Positions 18,208 through 27,164 are shown, numbered from the stretch's first letter. The stretch is 64,000 nt of DNA from Melioribacter sp. (GCA_023250955.1 JAHEZQ010000009.1:62001-126000); one strand, 5' to 3'. Program-made: numbers and translations. Notes: generated by a model not told the origin, from the sequence alone.

Positions 18208-19114
18208 TATCGGTAGTATAACCGAAATTTTTTAACATGTTTGGATTAGAGCGCCATTTTTCACGGACTTTCACACGTAGCGCAAGATAAACTTCTCTCT
18301 GTAGAAATTTTTCTATTTCCTTACGTGCCGCTTCTCCAAGTTTCTTTATTGACTCGCCTTTAGCGCCAAGTATGATTGGCTTTTGAGTTTCCTTTTCAAC
18401 AACGATTACCGCGCTGACATAATCTTTTGCATTTTCCCGTTCAATAAATTCTTCAATGAGAACTTCCGTACTATAAGGAATTTCTTCCCGGTATCTTTCA
18501 AAAACTTTTTCACGTATTATTTCTGTTACAAAGAATCGTTCGTTTTCATCTGTGATTTGGTCTTCGGGAAAATATTTAGGATGTTCCGGCAATAGCTCAA
18601 CAATTGCATCAATTACAGTTTCAAGATTGAATCCTTCTTTTGCCGAGAGCGGAATTACTTTTTCAAAATTACTCTTTTCAGAATATTGATTAATTAGCTT
18701 GTCAATATTCGTTTGATTTGAAAGATCAATTTTATTCAGCAGTAAAATTTTTTTTGTACCGCTTTCTTTAAGTACTGCCTCAACACGTTCATCCGAAAAG
18801 GTTTTTAATCCGTTTGGATCCGAATCAACATCAATTATAACTAGAATAACATCGGAATCTTTTACGGATTGAACAACATATTCAAGCATTCTTTTTTGAA
18901 GCAGATATTCCGGATTAAGAATGCCGGGTGTATCAAGAAAAATTATCTGATAGTCAGTTGCATTTAAGATTCCTAGAATCCGCTTGCGAGTAGTTTGAGG
19001 TTTGTTCGTAATAATAGAAAGCCGCTCGCCAATTAAGGCGTTCATCAATGTTGATTTACCAACATTCGGTTTACCAATTATCGAGACAAAACCGGATTTA
19101 ATAGACATGCTCAT
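18200..19114 (-). CDS. era: GTPase Era
   Basis: Ribosome-assembly GTPase that binds the 3' end of 16S rRNA. 304 residues. G1 is GKPNVGKST, G3 is DTPG (FLDTPGILNP), G4 is NKID, and a KH domain with GAKGESIKKLG ends the protein. MSMSIKSGF and MSIKSGF are both possible starts (19114 or 19108). It is the first gene of the leftward era operon. Confidence 0.96.
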   Translation of the reverse strand: MSMSIKSGFVSIIGKPNVGKSTLMNALIGERLSIITNKPQTTRKRILGILNATDYQIIFLDTPGILNPEYLLQKRMLEYVVQSVKDSDVILVIIDVDSDPNGLKTFSDERVEAVLKESGTKKILLLNKIDLSNQTNIDKLINQYSEKSNFEKVIPLSAKEGFNLETVIDAIVELLPEHPKYFPEDQITDENERFFVTEIIREKVFERYREEIPYSTEVLIEEFIERENAKDYVSAVIVVEKETQKPIILGAKGESIKKLGEAARKEIEKFLQREVYLALRVKVREKWRSNPNMLKNFGYTTDNE

Positions 19115-19201
19115 TTATTTTTATTGTGGAAGTGAAAATATCGAAAGAAACGTAGATACGCCAATTAGTGTGGAAAACAATACAGTTATGTGCTGAGGAT
19201 T

Positions 19202-19732
19202 TTAGCGCGTATAATGATTTAATTTATTTTTAAAATTTTTGTGAGCTTCGAAAGTTAAATATACCGTGATAAGTAAAATTAATGTCAATATTGAAACAAT
19301 CAATAACACATTTTTATTTGAGAAGAAATTTTGAAATTCAATTAAGTTCTTGCCAATTAACTCTTTTGCTTTATCTACATACGGAGCCATTGTCGGTTGA
19401 CCATTTTCATTATCAATAGATTTGAAGGCCGCAATAATAACTCCCAAAACCCCAATCGAGAAAAGCGTAATAATTGATACAAAGAAGTAACTAACCTTTG
19501 GCTTAACTGCTTTAGAAACATCTGAGATTGCTTTCATTACTCTCTCTGAAAAATTTACCGGTGCTTGTTCAACTTCCATCTGCTTTAAGGAATTATCAAC
19601 TAGGCGTAATGCTTTCAATCTTGCCAGAGTTTCATCATTCTTTTCAATTTCATTTTTCACTTCAGCAAGTTCAAATGATTCCAGCTCGCCGTCAATGTAT
19701 TTATTCAAAATTTCATCGGTTAACTTATTCAT
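19202..19732 (-). CDS. Membrane anti-sigma factor-like protein
   Basis: 176 residues. The N-terminal part (1-90) looks like an anti-sigma domain (LTDEILNKYIDGELESFELAEVKNEI) but has no HxxxCxxC zinc motif. It is followed by TM1 around 98-119 and TM2 around 146-166. The start overlaps the sigma-factor stop by 4 bases (ATGA), the usual arrangement for a regulator and its ECF sigma. The role as anti-sigma is inferred from position, the N-terminal helices and topology. Confidence 0.75.
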   Translation of the reverse strand: MNKLTDEILNKYIDGELESFELAEVKNEIEKNDETLARLKALRLVDNSLKQMEVEQAPVNFSERVMKAISDVSKAVKPKVSYFFVSIITLFSIGVLGVIIAAFKSIDNENGQPTMAPYVDKAKELIGKNLIEFQNFFSNKNVLLIVSILTLILLITVYLTFEAHKNFKNKLNHYTR

Positions 19733-20295
19733 AACATTTCCTCCTGATAGTTATGCTTAAGGAGCAAATCCTTCAAAGCATTACGTGAACGATGCAATAA
19801 AACTTTTGTATTTACTAATGATGTTCCCATCACTTGACTAATTTCATTCAACGAAAGTCCATCCATATAAAATAATATTACCACAAGAGCACCACGAACG
19901 GGAAGTTTATCTACCATTTTAAGAATGTATTGCCGTACATTTTCTGTGGTACCGTAAATTTCATTATCATAATTGCCAAGATCATATTCTTCATCTATCG
20001 AACTCATCTCTTGTTCAATTTTTCTTTTCTTAGATGACAATACGGTTAAACCGGTATTGAAAACTATCTTATACAGCCATGTTGAGAACTGGGCATCTTT
20101 ACGAAAATCTTCTAAACCGTTAAATGCTTTTAAGAAACTGTCTTGAAGCGCTTCCTCGGCATCCAGTTCGTTTTTCAAAATTCTCCTTAATAAGGAAAAC
20201 GCCCTGTCTTTATATCTATTTATCAGAAGGGAAAAATCAGACGAATTCCCTCTTTTAATAGACTCAATAATTTCTGTGTCACTTAAGTGTCTCAT
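19729..20295 (-). CDS. ECF RNA polymerase sigma factor (sigma-70 family)
   Basis: 188 residues. Region 2 (about 10-85) includes LINRYKDRAFSLLRRILKNELDAEEALQDSFLKAFNGLEDFR and FSTWLYKIVFNTG. Region 4 (about 125-180) includes LVVILFYMDGLSLNEISQVMGTSLVNTKVLLHRSRNALK. There is no region 1 or 3, as in ECF factors. A TGTAACC-N17-GTC promoter lies immediately upstream, suggesting autoregulation. The predicted transcript start is within a few bases of the ATG, so the mRNA may be leaderless; no Shine-Dalgarno is seen. Confidence 0.93.
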   Translation of the reverse strand: MRHLSDTEIIESIKRGNSSDFSLLINRYKDRAFSLLRRILKNELDAEEALQDSFLKAFNGLEDFRKDAQFSTWLYKIVFNTGLTVLSSKKRKIEQEMSSIDEEYDLGNYDNEIYGTTENVRQYILKMVDKLPVRGALVVILFYMDGLSLNEISQVMGTSLVNTKVLLHRSRNALKDLLLKHNYQEEML

Positions 20296-20305
20296 TACTG
20301 CATTA

Positions 20306-20332
20306 GACTAATAACTTTCTTCCAAGGTTACA
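20306..20332 (-). promoter_or_regulatory. ECF-type promoter of the sigma/anti-sigma operon
   Basis: On the minus strand TGTAACC (20332-20326), a 17-base spacer, then GTC (20308-20306). It matches the ECF layout (AAC -35, GTC -10) and is almost identical to the promoter-like site at 20449-20474 facing the other way: AATTGTAACCTT at the -35 and A-GTC at the -10. The sigma start codon is 11 bases beyond the GTC. Confidence 0.7.
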
Positions 20333-20350
20333 ATTAAATTGAAAATAATA

Positions 20351-20378
20351 TGTAACCTTTTAACCATTGAACCTTGTC
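20351..20378 (+). promoter_or_regulatory. Possible second ECF-type promoter
   Basis: TGTAACC with an 18-base spacer to GTC on the plus strand, 100 bases upstream of the better site. It shares TGTAACCTTTTA with that site, but the spacer is long. It could be a weaker promoter or an unused duplicate. Confidence 0.35.
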
Positions 20379-20448
20379 AAAAGAAGTGAGATAAATAATT
20401 CTCTGTTTAAGATAGCAGAATCATTACTTAAGAAAAACAAAAATTAAT

Positions 20449-20474
20449 TGTAACCTTTTAGAAAAATTATAGTC
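20449..20474 (+). promoter_or_regulatory. ECF-type promoter of the small membrane-protein gene
   Basis: TGTAACC (20449-20455), a 16-base spacer, then GTC (20472-20474). It is followed by AAAGGAGG and ATG at 20504. Its close likeness to the sigma gene's own upstream site suggests that the neighbour is a direct target of this sigma factor. Confidence 0.7.
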
Positions 20475-20503
20475 ATAAGTAATAAATAACAAAAGGAGGA
20501 AAT

Positions 20504-20848
20504 ATGCATGGCGGAGACGTAGTAGGAATGGTTTTTTTCTTAGTAACAGGTATTGTAATTGTTACTTTTATTTATTTCCGTTCAAGAGAAAAACAAATGA
20601 TGATCGAAAAAGGACTTTCTTACGAGCAGATGGTTGAGCTCTTAAGAACAAAACGCGATCCTTATCTTTTATTAAAGTTAGGTGTTCTCACATTATTTGT
20701 TGGACTCGGTTTAGGCGCCGGATTTCTTTTCAGCAATTGGACAGGTTATGAAGAATGGATTCCATTTTGTATCGTAACTATGACAGGTCTGGGATTTGTT
20801 GGAGGTTTTCTCTTAACAAGAAAATTGAAAAACGGAAACGGAAATTAA
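20504..20848 (+). CDS. Small membrane protein, likely ECF-sigma target (DUF6249-like)
   Basis: 114 residues. One N-terminal TM (VVGMVFFLVTGIVIVTFIYF), a charged cytoplasmic stretch with REKQMMIEKGLSYEQMVELL, then two TMs (LLKLGVLTLFVGLGLGAGFLF and IPFCIVTMTGLGFVGGFLL). The layout and the MIEKG motif resemble DUF6249 proteins, a family without known function. A strong AAAGGAGG site supports the start. It is divergent from the sigma/anti-sigma pair and shares their promoter motif, so it may belong to an envelope-stress response. Confidence 0.75.
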   Translation: MHGGDVVGMVFFLVTGIVIVTFIYFRSREKQMMIEKGLSYEQMVELLRTKRDPYLLLKLGVLTLFVGLGLGAGFLFSNWTGYEEWIPFCIVTMTGLGFVGGFLLTRKLKNGNGN

Positions 20849-20878
20849 TATTGTAAAATATTCTGTATTGCATCTACA

Positions 20879-20907
20879 AAAAAAGAGACGCTCATTAGAG
20901 CGTCTCT
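20879..20907 (-). terminator. Intrinsic terminator after trxB
   Basis: AGAGACGCTC and GAGCGTCTCT form a 10-bp stem with a 4-base loop. On the minus strand it is followed by a run of T. It lies 10 bases after the trxB stop and also serves the convergent membrane-protein gene, though with a poor U-tract in that direction. Confidence 0.9.
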
Positions 20908-20917
20908 ACATTTTAAA

Positions 20918-21868
20918 TCAAGCTAACTCGTGTTCTTCAAGCCAATGTTGTACATCAATTGCAGCCATGCATCCGCTTCCAGCAGCAGTGACAGCTTGTC
21001 GGTAAGTTTTGTCAGCAACATCACCTGCAGCAAAAACTCCTTCAATGTTTGTTTTAGTTGTTCCTGGTTTTACAATCAAATAACCGGTTTCATCCATATC
21101 TAAAATACCTTTGAAGAGAGAAGTATTTGGTTGATGACCAATTCCCATAAAAATTCCATCTGCAGAGATTTTCCACGTAGAGCCATCTTTTGTGTTTTTA
21201 AGAAGCGCACCTGTTACAAATTTTTTGCCATCTTCCTCTTTACCAAGTACTTCTTTAATAACTGCATTAGTTATGAATTTAATTTTAGGATTCTTCTTCG
21301 CGCGGTCATACATAATTTTTGAGGCGCGGAATTCATCTCGGCGATGAATAATTGAAACTTCAGATGCAAACTTTGTTAAATAATTTGCTTCTTCCATAGC
21401 GGTGTCGCCTCCGCCAACGACTAAAACTTTCAAACCTTTGAAAAAGAAACCATCGCAAGTTGCACATGCAGAAACTCCGTAGCCCATATACTTTGTTTCG
21501 CTATCAATGTTAAGCAACTTTGCTGATGCACCGGTAGAAATAATAACTGAATCAGCTGTGAATGTTTCAGATTCAGATTTTACAACAAACGGACGATCAG
21601 AAAAATCAACTTCAGTTATGTTCTTAAAAAAGCATTGTGCACCAAATCTCTGAACTTGTTTGCGCATAACATCCATTAATTCCGGACCCTGAATTCCATG
21701 TTCAAATCCTGGATAGTTTTCAACTTCTGTTGTAATTGTTAATTGTCCGCCGGGCTGCATTCCTTCAAAAACTACAGGATTAAGATTTGCACGTGAAGTA
21801 TAAAGTGCTGCCGTTAATCCTGCCGGGCCTGAACCTATTATTATTACCTTATGATGATTATTTGTCAT
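20918..21868 (-). CDS. trxB: Thioredoxin-disulfide reductase
   Basis: NADPH-dependent FAD enzyme that reduces thioredoxin in the cytosol. 316 residues. FAD motif IIGSGPAGLTAA at 10-21; redox cysteines C135 and C138 in ACATCDG; NADPH motif VGGGDTAMEEA; C-terminal FAD motif GVFAAGDVADK. Single gene with its own terminator. Confidence 0.96.
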   Translation of the reverse strand: MTNNHHKVIIIGSGPAGLTAALYTSRANLNPVVFEGMQPGGQLTITTEVENYPGFEHGIQGPELMDVMRKQVQRFGAQCFFKNITEVDFSDRPFVVKSESETFTADSVIISTGASAKLLNIDSETKYMGYGVSACATCDGFFFKGLKVLVVGGGDTAMEEANYLTKFASEVSIIHRRDEFRASKIMYDRAKKNPKIKFITNAVIKEVLGKEEDGKKFVTGALLKNTKDGSTWKISADGIFMGIGHQPNTSLFKGILDMDETGYLIVKPGTTKTNIEGVFAAGDVADKTYRQAVTAAGSGCMAAIDVQHWLEEHELA

Positions 21869-21958
21869 TAGTTAATCTCCAAATTTTAATAAACAAAATT
21901 ACCTAAATGTGGTCAATTATTATAATGATTAGATGGAATTATTCTGAATTGGATTCTA

Positions 21959-22897
21959 TTAATGAATTGAATCAGAGTTTTTAATTAGGAACTCAGCGTT
22001 ACGTTTGATACCAGTTAATTTTGCACGTTTGATTGGGCTGGTTTCAAATCTCTTTTTGAAATCTTCAGAATTCATTTCGATAATTTCTTGAAGAGCTATT
22101 TCTTTATTCCCACTTGGCTCAAATTTTTTTTCATGTGTTTGGGTTGGAAATTTTTTATTCCACGGACATACATCCTGACAAATATCACAACCAAATAACC
22201 AGCTATCAAATTGATTTTTGAATTCATTGGAAATTTCCCCTTTGTTTTCAATTGTTAAAAAAGAAATACATTTATTAGCATCAACAACATATTCATCAAC
22301 GATTGCTTTAGTAGGACAGGCATCAAGACAAACTCTGCATGAGCCGCAGAAATCTTCTATCGGTTTGTTGTAATTAAATTCTTGATCGCAAATGATTGTA
22401 GCTAAAAATATCCAGCTTCCAATTTCTCTTGTTATAACATTTGTGTGCTTTCCCAGCCAGCCGATTCCGGAACGGACTGCCCAAGCTTTGTCCATAACAG
22501 GACCAGTATCAACATATGTTAAGCAATTGAAAGAAGAATCAATTTCCTTAAGTTGTTCTTCAAGGATCTCTAACTTTTCCCAAATGACTAAATGATAATC
22601 TTTTCCCCATGCATAGCGGGATACTTTTCCAAAATCTTTTTCATTAGAGTATTGATGATTAGTATAATAATTCATCGCAAGTGAAATTACACTTTTAACA
22701 TCAGGTAAAACATTATTTACGTCTAACCGTTTTTCAAAATTGCGTTCCATATAATCCATAGAAGCTTGAAATCCTCTATTTAACCATTCTTTTAATTTTT
22801 CTGTTTCGTTTTGAAGAAGATCAGCTTTAGCAAAACCAACTAGATCAAATCCTAATTCTTTTGCTTTTCCGACTACTATTTGGTTAGTGAGCTTCAT
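21959..22897 (-). CDS. queG: Epoxyqueuosine reductase
   Basis: Last step of queuosine synthesis in tRNA: reduces epoxyqueuosine using cobalamin and two 4Fe-4S clusters. 312 residues. YVDTGPVMDKAWAVRSGIGWLGKH (about 128-151) is the QueG active-site block. Cluster cysteines are C184, C187, C190 and C194 (CGSCRVCLDACP), with a second set in CDICQDVCPWN. It has no HEAT repeat at the C-terminus, so it is the short form. Confidence 0.95.
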   Translation of the reverse strand: MKLTNQIVVGKAKELGFDLVGFAKADLLQNETEKLKEWLNRGFQASMDYMERNFEKRLDVNNVLPDVKSVISLAMNYYTNHQYSNEKDFGKVSRYAWGKDYHLVIWEKLEILEEQLKEIDSSFNCLTYVDTGPVMDKAWAVRSGIGWLGKHTNVITREIGSWIFLATIICDQEFNYNKPIEDFCGSCRVCLDACPTKAIVDEYVVDANKCISFLTIENKGEISNEFKNQFDSWLFGCDICQDVCPWNKKFPTQTHEKKFEPSGNKEIALQEIIEMNSEDFKKRFETSPIKRAKLTGIKRNAEFLIKNSDSIH

Positions 22898-22902
22898 TAT
22901 TG

Positions 22903-22936
22903 AAGTGCCTAAGTGACTGAGTGCCTAAGTACCTTA
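22903..22936. repeat. Short dispersed repeat (AAGTGACTGAGTGCC family)
   Basis: An AAGTGCCTAAGTGACTGAG unit with partial tandem copies between queG and the Rieske gene. The 15-mer AAGTGACTGAGTGCC (22911-22925) recurs exactly, on the other strand, at 32449-32463. Confidence 0.6.
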
Positions 22937-22971
22937 GAATTAATAATCTTTCCTTCATTCCTTTTTCTTTA

Positions 22972-23307
22972 TTACCACCTTAATTCCCTTCTAAAAACTT
23001 TTATATAAATATCCTCTTCAATAACTTTTACTTCATACGAATCTAATCCCTTAACTCCATGAGGAACTTTTCCAGTTTTCAAATTAAACTGCCAGCCATG
23101 AGAAGGACAGGTAACTTTTCCGTCTTCAATAAATCCATCATAAATAATAGCTGCTTTTTGATGGATGCAAACATTATTCAAAGCATAAATTTGTCCATCA
23201 ACTTTAAATAGAGCAACATCAACATCATCAACAAAAAACCGTCTTCCGATTTTTTCTTTGAGTTCCGAGTTTTTACAAACTTTAATAAATCCGTCATTAT
23301 GTTTCAT
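22972..23307 (-). CDS. Rieske 2Fe-2S protein
   Basis: 111 residues, a single Rieske domain. Cluster ligands are C47 and H49 (CIHQ) and C67 and H70 (CPSHGW). Length and layout resemble NirD-like or dioxygenase-type ferredoxins rather than the membrane bc1 Rieske, as no TM anchor is present. It overlaps the MBL hydrolase stop by 4 bases and is probably co-translated with it. The electron partner is unknown. Confidence 0.9.
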   Translation of the reverse strand: MKHNDGFIKVCKNSELKEKIGRRFFVDDVDVALFKVDGQIYALNNVCIHQKAAIIYDGFIEDGKVTCPSHGWQFNLKTGKVPHGVKGLDSYEVKVIEEDIYIKVFRRELRW

Positions 23308-24155
23308 TTAATCATCTCGGTAAAAACTTGATCAATAGAAAATTTTCCTTGTGATTCAGCAACTGTTGCCATAATTACTTCGGGGTCGTGTTCAAAAAAT
23401 AATTTCCAATTCTGTTCGATTGCAATAGGAAGGATTTTTTTCTTTTCTTGAACTGTAACAAGCGGCTGGAGATCATAACCCATTACATAAGGAATAGGAA
23501 TATGAGAAGTGAATGGGAAAAGATCGCCGCAGTAGAGAACCGTGTTCGAACTATCATGAACTTTGATCATCTGCTGAAAGGTTGTATGCCCACTGATTGT
23601 TAGAAATTCAATCTCGTCATCAAATTGAACGTCACCATCAATAAAATTTAATAAACCTTCTCTGTGAAGTGGTAAAAACCTATTTTGAATAAAACTTCCG
23701 CGATCCTTCTCTGTAGGACTTAATGCCCATTCAAAATGTTTTTTCTGAACATAATATTTTGCATTTGGAAAAGTTGGAATCCAATTACCGTTTTTTAAGT
23801 AAGTAGAACCGCCAGTATGATCAAAATGAAGATGAGTTAAAAGAACATCGGTAATCTCATCTGGTTTGATACCATATTTATTGAATGAGTTGGACAAAGT
23901 ATTTTCAGATTGATCAAGCCGATAGTTTCGTATGAACTTTTCATCCCAGTCAGAGCCAATGCCGGTATCAATTAAAATTTTACGAGAATCACTTACGAGT
24001 AGCAAATTGCGGGCATGAAGAGAAACTCTATTTTGCTCATCAGCGGGATTAAATTTACTCCAAAGTGGTTTGGGAATTATTCCAAACATCGCACCGCCGT
24101 CCAACCCGAATACACCTGTTTCTATTACTTTTAATTCATATTTACCGATTTTCAT
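23304..24155 (-). CDS. MBL-fold metallo-hydrolase
   Basis: 283 residues. The metal-binding motif THLHFDHTGG gives H108, H110, D112 and H113; the later histidine is in ISGHTTFQQM, and an aspartate is in YCGDLFPF. It is similar to quorum-quenching-lactonase/N-acyl-homoserine-lactonase-like hydrolases, but the substrate cannot be stated. The start MKIGKYELKVIETG fits that group. It is coupled to the Rieske gene. Confidence 0.85.
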   Translation of the reverse strand: MKIGKYELKVIETGVFGLDGGAMFGIIPKPLWSKFNPADEQNRVSLHARNLLLVSDSRKILIDTGIGSDWDEKFIRNYRLDQSENTLSNSFNKYGIKPDEITDVLLTHLHFDHTGGSTYLKNGNWIPTFPNAKYYVQKKHFEWALSPTEKDRGSFIQNRFLPLHREGLLNFIDGDVQFDDEIEFLTISGHTTFQQMIKVHDSSNTVLYCGDLFPFTSHIPIPYVMGYDLQPLVTVQEKKKILPIAIEQNWKLFFEHDPEVIMATVAESQGKFSIDQVFTEMIK

Positions 24156-24231
24156 TTTTGATCTTTATCTTTATTTTATGATTGATATCTTTAAGTTACA
24201 AATATCTAAGGAAATTTTTAAGGCTAACAAT

Positions 24232-25116
24232 ATGATAAAAAAATTTGTCCAAAGTGCAGCGATATTTTCAATAAACATTCTTTTTGTTGCTCTATTGTTG
24301 AATAGTTCTATTGCAACAATAAGTTATTCTCAACAAAATAATAATGATGAATTAAAGGTAATGACTTTTAATATTCGTTATGGAACGGCGAATGACGGTG
24401 AGAACAGTTGGGAGTATCGTAAAAATAATGTTGTTGGAACCATTAAAAATTTTAATCCGGATCTGTTAGGATTACAGGAGGCTCTTCAACTTCAAATAGC
24501 TGAAATTCTAAAACAAATGCCCAACTATTCTTACGCTGGCGTTGGACGTGACGATGGAAAATCAGCTGGAGAACACTCTTGTATTTTTTATTTAAAAAAC
24601 CGTTTCGATGTGGATTCATCCGGAACATTTTGGTTTTCTGAAACACCAAATATTGTAGCATCAAAAAATTGGGGGAATAATATCACACGCATTTGCACGT
24701 GGTGCCTATTAAGAGATAAACTTTCCGGCAAATCATTTTACATGTTCAATGTACATCTCGATCATGAATCTCAACCATCAAGAGAAAAAAGTGCTGAATT
24801 TCTTGTAAGAAAGATTAACCAAAAATCTTTGCCTGTAATCTTAACTGGTGATTTCAACTGTGGGGATGATAATGCTGCTATCAAAACCATTCTAAAATCT
24901 AGATTGATTGATTCATTTCGAAAACTTCATGTTAAAGATCTAAATGAAGGTACCTTTAATTCATTTAAAGGAGAAACAAACGGAGATAAAATTGATTTTA
25001 TCTTTGTTACAAAAGATTTTAAAGTGAATAAGTCAGAAATTGTTAGAACAAATTATAACGGCAAGTATCCTTCAGATCATTTTCCTGTAATTGCTATTTT
25101 GAAGTTTGTCAAATAA
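24232..25116 (+). CDS. Secreted endonuclease/exonuclease/phosphatase-family hydrolase
   Basis: About 294 residues from ATG 24232, which has AAGG upstream and begins a signal peptide (MIKKFVQSAAIFSINILFVALL...SYSQ). Earlier in-frame ATGs give less likely N-termini. EEP motifs: LKVMTFNIRYG, LLGLQEAL (catalytic Glu), MFNVHLDH, ILTGDFNCGDD and the terminal PSDHFPVIA. It may act on phosphodiesters or sugar phosphates outside the cytoplasm. It is divergent from the MBL gene and ends at a bidirectional terminator. Confidence 0.85.
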   Translation: MIKKFVQSAAIFSINILFVALLLNSSIATISYSQQNNNDELKVMTFNIRYGTANDGENSWEYRKNNVVGTIKNFNPDLLGLQEALQLQIAEILKQMPNYSYAGVGRDDGKSAGEHSCIFYLKNRFDVDSSGTFWFSETPNIVASKNWGNNITRICTWCLLRDKLSGKSFYMFNVHLDHESQPSREKSAEFLVRKINQKSLPVILTGDFNCGDDNAAIKTILKSRLIDSFRKLHVKDLNEGTFNSFKGETNGDKIDFIFVTKDFKVNKSEIVRTNYNGKYPSDHFPVIAILKFVK

Positions 25117-25137
25117 TTTTTTCTCATCTAAAACAAA

Positions 25138-25162
25138 AAAGGCGACCTTATGAGTCGCCTTT
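25138..25162. terminator. Bidirectional intrinsic terminator
   Basis: AAAGGCGAC and GTCGCCTTT pair around a 7-base loop between two convergent genes; A-run on the left and T-run on the right. It serves both the EEP hydrolase and the ferredoxin. Confidence 0.9.
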
Positions 25163-25183
25163 AATCCAACTATAATTTAAAAA

Positions 25184-25516
25184 CTATCTTCCTAATCCAT
25201 CCAAATATTCTTTTCTTTTTAACAGTGTATCTTTATCTTCGACATGTTTAGGATCCGGAATACAGCAATCAACCGGACAAACTGCCGCACATTGAGGTTC
25301 ATCGTGGAATCCGACACACTCAGTACATTTATCTGGAACGATATAGAAAAAATCTTTTGAGAAAAATCCATCTGCACCGGAAGGAGCTGGCTGACCTTCT
25401 CCGTAATTTTTGCCTGCAAGTTTCCATTCAGCACCGCCTTCATAAATTGCAGTATTTGGACATTCCGGTTCACATGCGCCACAGTTGATGCATTCGTCAG
25501 TTATCCTGATTGCCAT
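25184..25516 (-). CDS. Ferredoxin with two 4Fe-4S clusters
   Basis: 110 residues. Cluster motifs [12 protein letters not shown] and [22 protein letters not shown], the second with an eight-residue insertion between the second and third cysteines as in YfhL/Allochromatium-type ferredoxins. There is also a long loop between the motifs (about 23-55). GGAGG-like bases precede ATG. Electron partners are unknown. Confidence 0.92.
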   Translation of the reverse strand: MAIRITDECINCGACEPECPNTAIYEGGAEWKLAGKNYGEGQPAPSGADGFFSKDFFYIVPDKCTECVGFHDEPQCAAVCPVDCCIPDPKHVEDKDTLLKRKEYLDGLGR

Positions 25517-25733
25517 AATTGGCCTCCTTATTTATTTAAAAATTTAATCGTTGAGTTTAATCTTAGGAAATTTGTTCTAAAACATTTGCGGGTCTTGTTC
25601 AGAAAAAAAATCATTTAACTCTTGGATTATGAATTCTACAATTCAAACCTTCAGAAATATCTATCAATACGGTCGAAATAATACTAAAACAAGGCTAGAA
25701 CTTCAAGACAAATTGGGCTTTTGAATTAATATT

Positions 25734-26480
25734 TTACCAGCTTCCGCTTGCTCCGCCACCGCCAAAACTACCGCCACCCCCCGAAAATCCACCAAAACCG
25801 CCACCACCGCCCCCAAAACTACCAGATCCCCATCCCCCACCTCTTCGGCTGTTTCCCATTGAACTTAATATTATCCAAGGCAAAATTCCGCCACCACCGC
25901 CACGTCCGCCTTTTCGAAAAATGGTCGAAATAATAATAAATAGTATCACAACAAAAATAAAAGGTATTCCCGTACCTGTACCTTTTCCTTTTTTACCCCC
26001 ATCTCCTTGATATTCCCCGCGTGTAGCTAAGAATATTGCATTTAATCCGGCAGCTATACCTGAGTAGTAATCACCTTGCTTAAAGTAAGGACGGACTTCA
26101 TTTCTAATAATTGAGTTGGCAAGTGCATCCGGTAACGTTCCTTCCAATCCATAGCCGACTTCAATTCTCATCTTGCGGTCATCCTTAGCAACAAAGAAAA
26201 GAACACCATTATTATTTTTCTTAGAACCAATTTGATTTTTAGTCGCTGTCTGATAAGTAAAATCTTCTAATGAAGCTCCATTAAGAGCAGAGATCATTAG
26301 AAACACAATTTGATTGGAGGTTGAATCGTCAAATTTCTTGAGTGCAGTATTTAAAGTGTAGAGTTCAGAGCTTGTTAGGGTGTTTGTAAAATCATTTGCA
26401 TAATTTTTTAATACCGGGATCTCAACTTGAGCTTCAAGAATTAAAATCGGTATTAGAATAAACAGAAAAATTTTTTTCAT
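25734..26480 (-). CDS. TPM-domain membrane protein (YgcG family)
   Basis: 248 residues. A signal peptide, then a TPM domain (about 20-155) with YANDFTNTLTSSELYTLN and VGYGLEGTLPDALANSII, one TM (PFIFVVILFIIISTIF), and a Gly-rich tail ending GGGGASGSW. TPM proteins often pair with LemA, as here (38 bases apart). A role in respiratory-complex or photosystem repair is known for some relatives; the role here is unknown. The 217 bases downstream hold no gene. Confidence 0.9.
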   Translation of the reverse strand: MKKIFLFILIPILILEAQVEIPVLKNYANDFTNTLTSSELYTLNTALKKFDDSTSNQIVFLMISALNGASLEDFTYQTATKNQIGSKKNNNGVLFFVAKDDRKMRIEVGYGLEGTLPDALANSIIRNEVRPYFKQGDYYSGIAAGLNAIFLATRGEYQGDGGKKGKGTGTGIPFIFVVILFIIISTIFRKGGRGGGGGILPWIILSSMGNSRRGGGWGSGSFGGGGGGFGGFSGGGGSFGGGGASGSW

Positions 26481-26518
26481 TTATTTTTCACTCTGGGTTC
26501 GTTGCTCTACACTTTAAG

Positions 26519-27124
26519 TTAAAACTGCACTTTTGGTACTTGTTCAGAACCCGCTGCCGCTTTGAAATATTCTTTCTCCTTAAAACCGCCAAAGTTGGCA
26601 ATTATTACTCCGGGGAATTTCTTAATTGCTGTATTATATTCTTGCGCAACTTGATTATACTTTTGTCTTTCAACGGTAATACGATTTTCCGTTCCTTCTA
26701 ACTGAGCTTGAAGCTGTAAAAAGTTTTCATTCGCTTTTAGTTGAGGATAATTTTCGGATACAACTAATAACCTAGATAAAGCACTTCCCAAACCATCTTG
26801 AGCAGCTTGAAATTTTTGAATCATTGCTGGATCACTAAGTTGATCGGCTGTAAGTTTTATTTGTCCAACTTTTGCGCGAGCTTCAGTAACTGCTGTATAA
26901 GTTTCTTTTTCAAAATTTGCTACACCTTTTACTGTTGCAACTAAATTTGGAACTAAGTCCGCTCTTCTTTGATAAACATTTTCTACCTGGCTCCAAGCAG
27001 ATTTTACGTTCTCATTCAATCCAACAAAACTGTTATATTTACTAGTAGCCCATGATACAGTAAGAATAATAAAAAGAACTACTACAGCAAGAATCCCCAG
27101 CCCAATCTTTAACCCTTTACTCAT
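26519..27124 (-). CDS. lemA: LemA family protein
   Basis: 201 residues. An N-terminal TM (about 5-25), then a long helical periplasmic or cytoplasmic domain with the LemA signature YNSFVGLNENVKSAWSQVENVYQRRADLVPNLVATVKG. Also ENYPQLKANENFLQLQAQLEGTENRI. A good AGGAGG-type site precedes ATG. It is paired with the downstream TPM gene. Confidence 0.94.
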   Translation of the reverse strand: MSKGLKIGLGILAVVVLFIILTVSWATSKYNSFVGLNENVKSAWSQVENVYQRRADLVPNLVATVKGVANFEKETYTAVTEARAKVGQIKLTADQLSDPAMIQKFQAAQDGLGSALSRLLVVSENYPQLKANENFLQLQAQLEGTENRITVERQKYNQVAQEYNTAIKKFPGVIIANFGGFKEKEYFKAAAGSEQVPKVQF

Positions 27125-27164
27125 TTGTCCTCCTTTTATCTTGAAACCTTTTAAAATACATATT

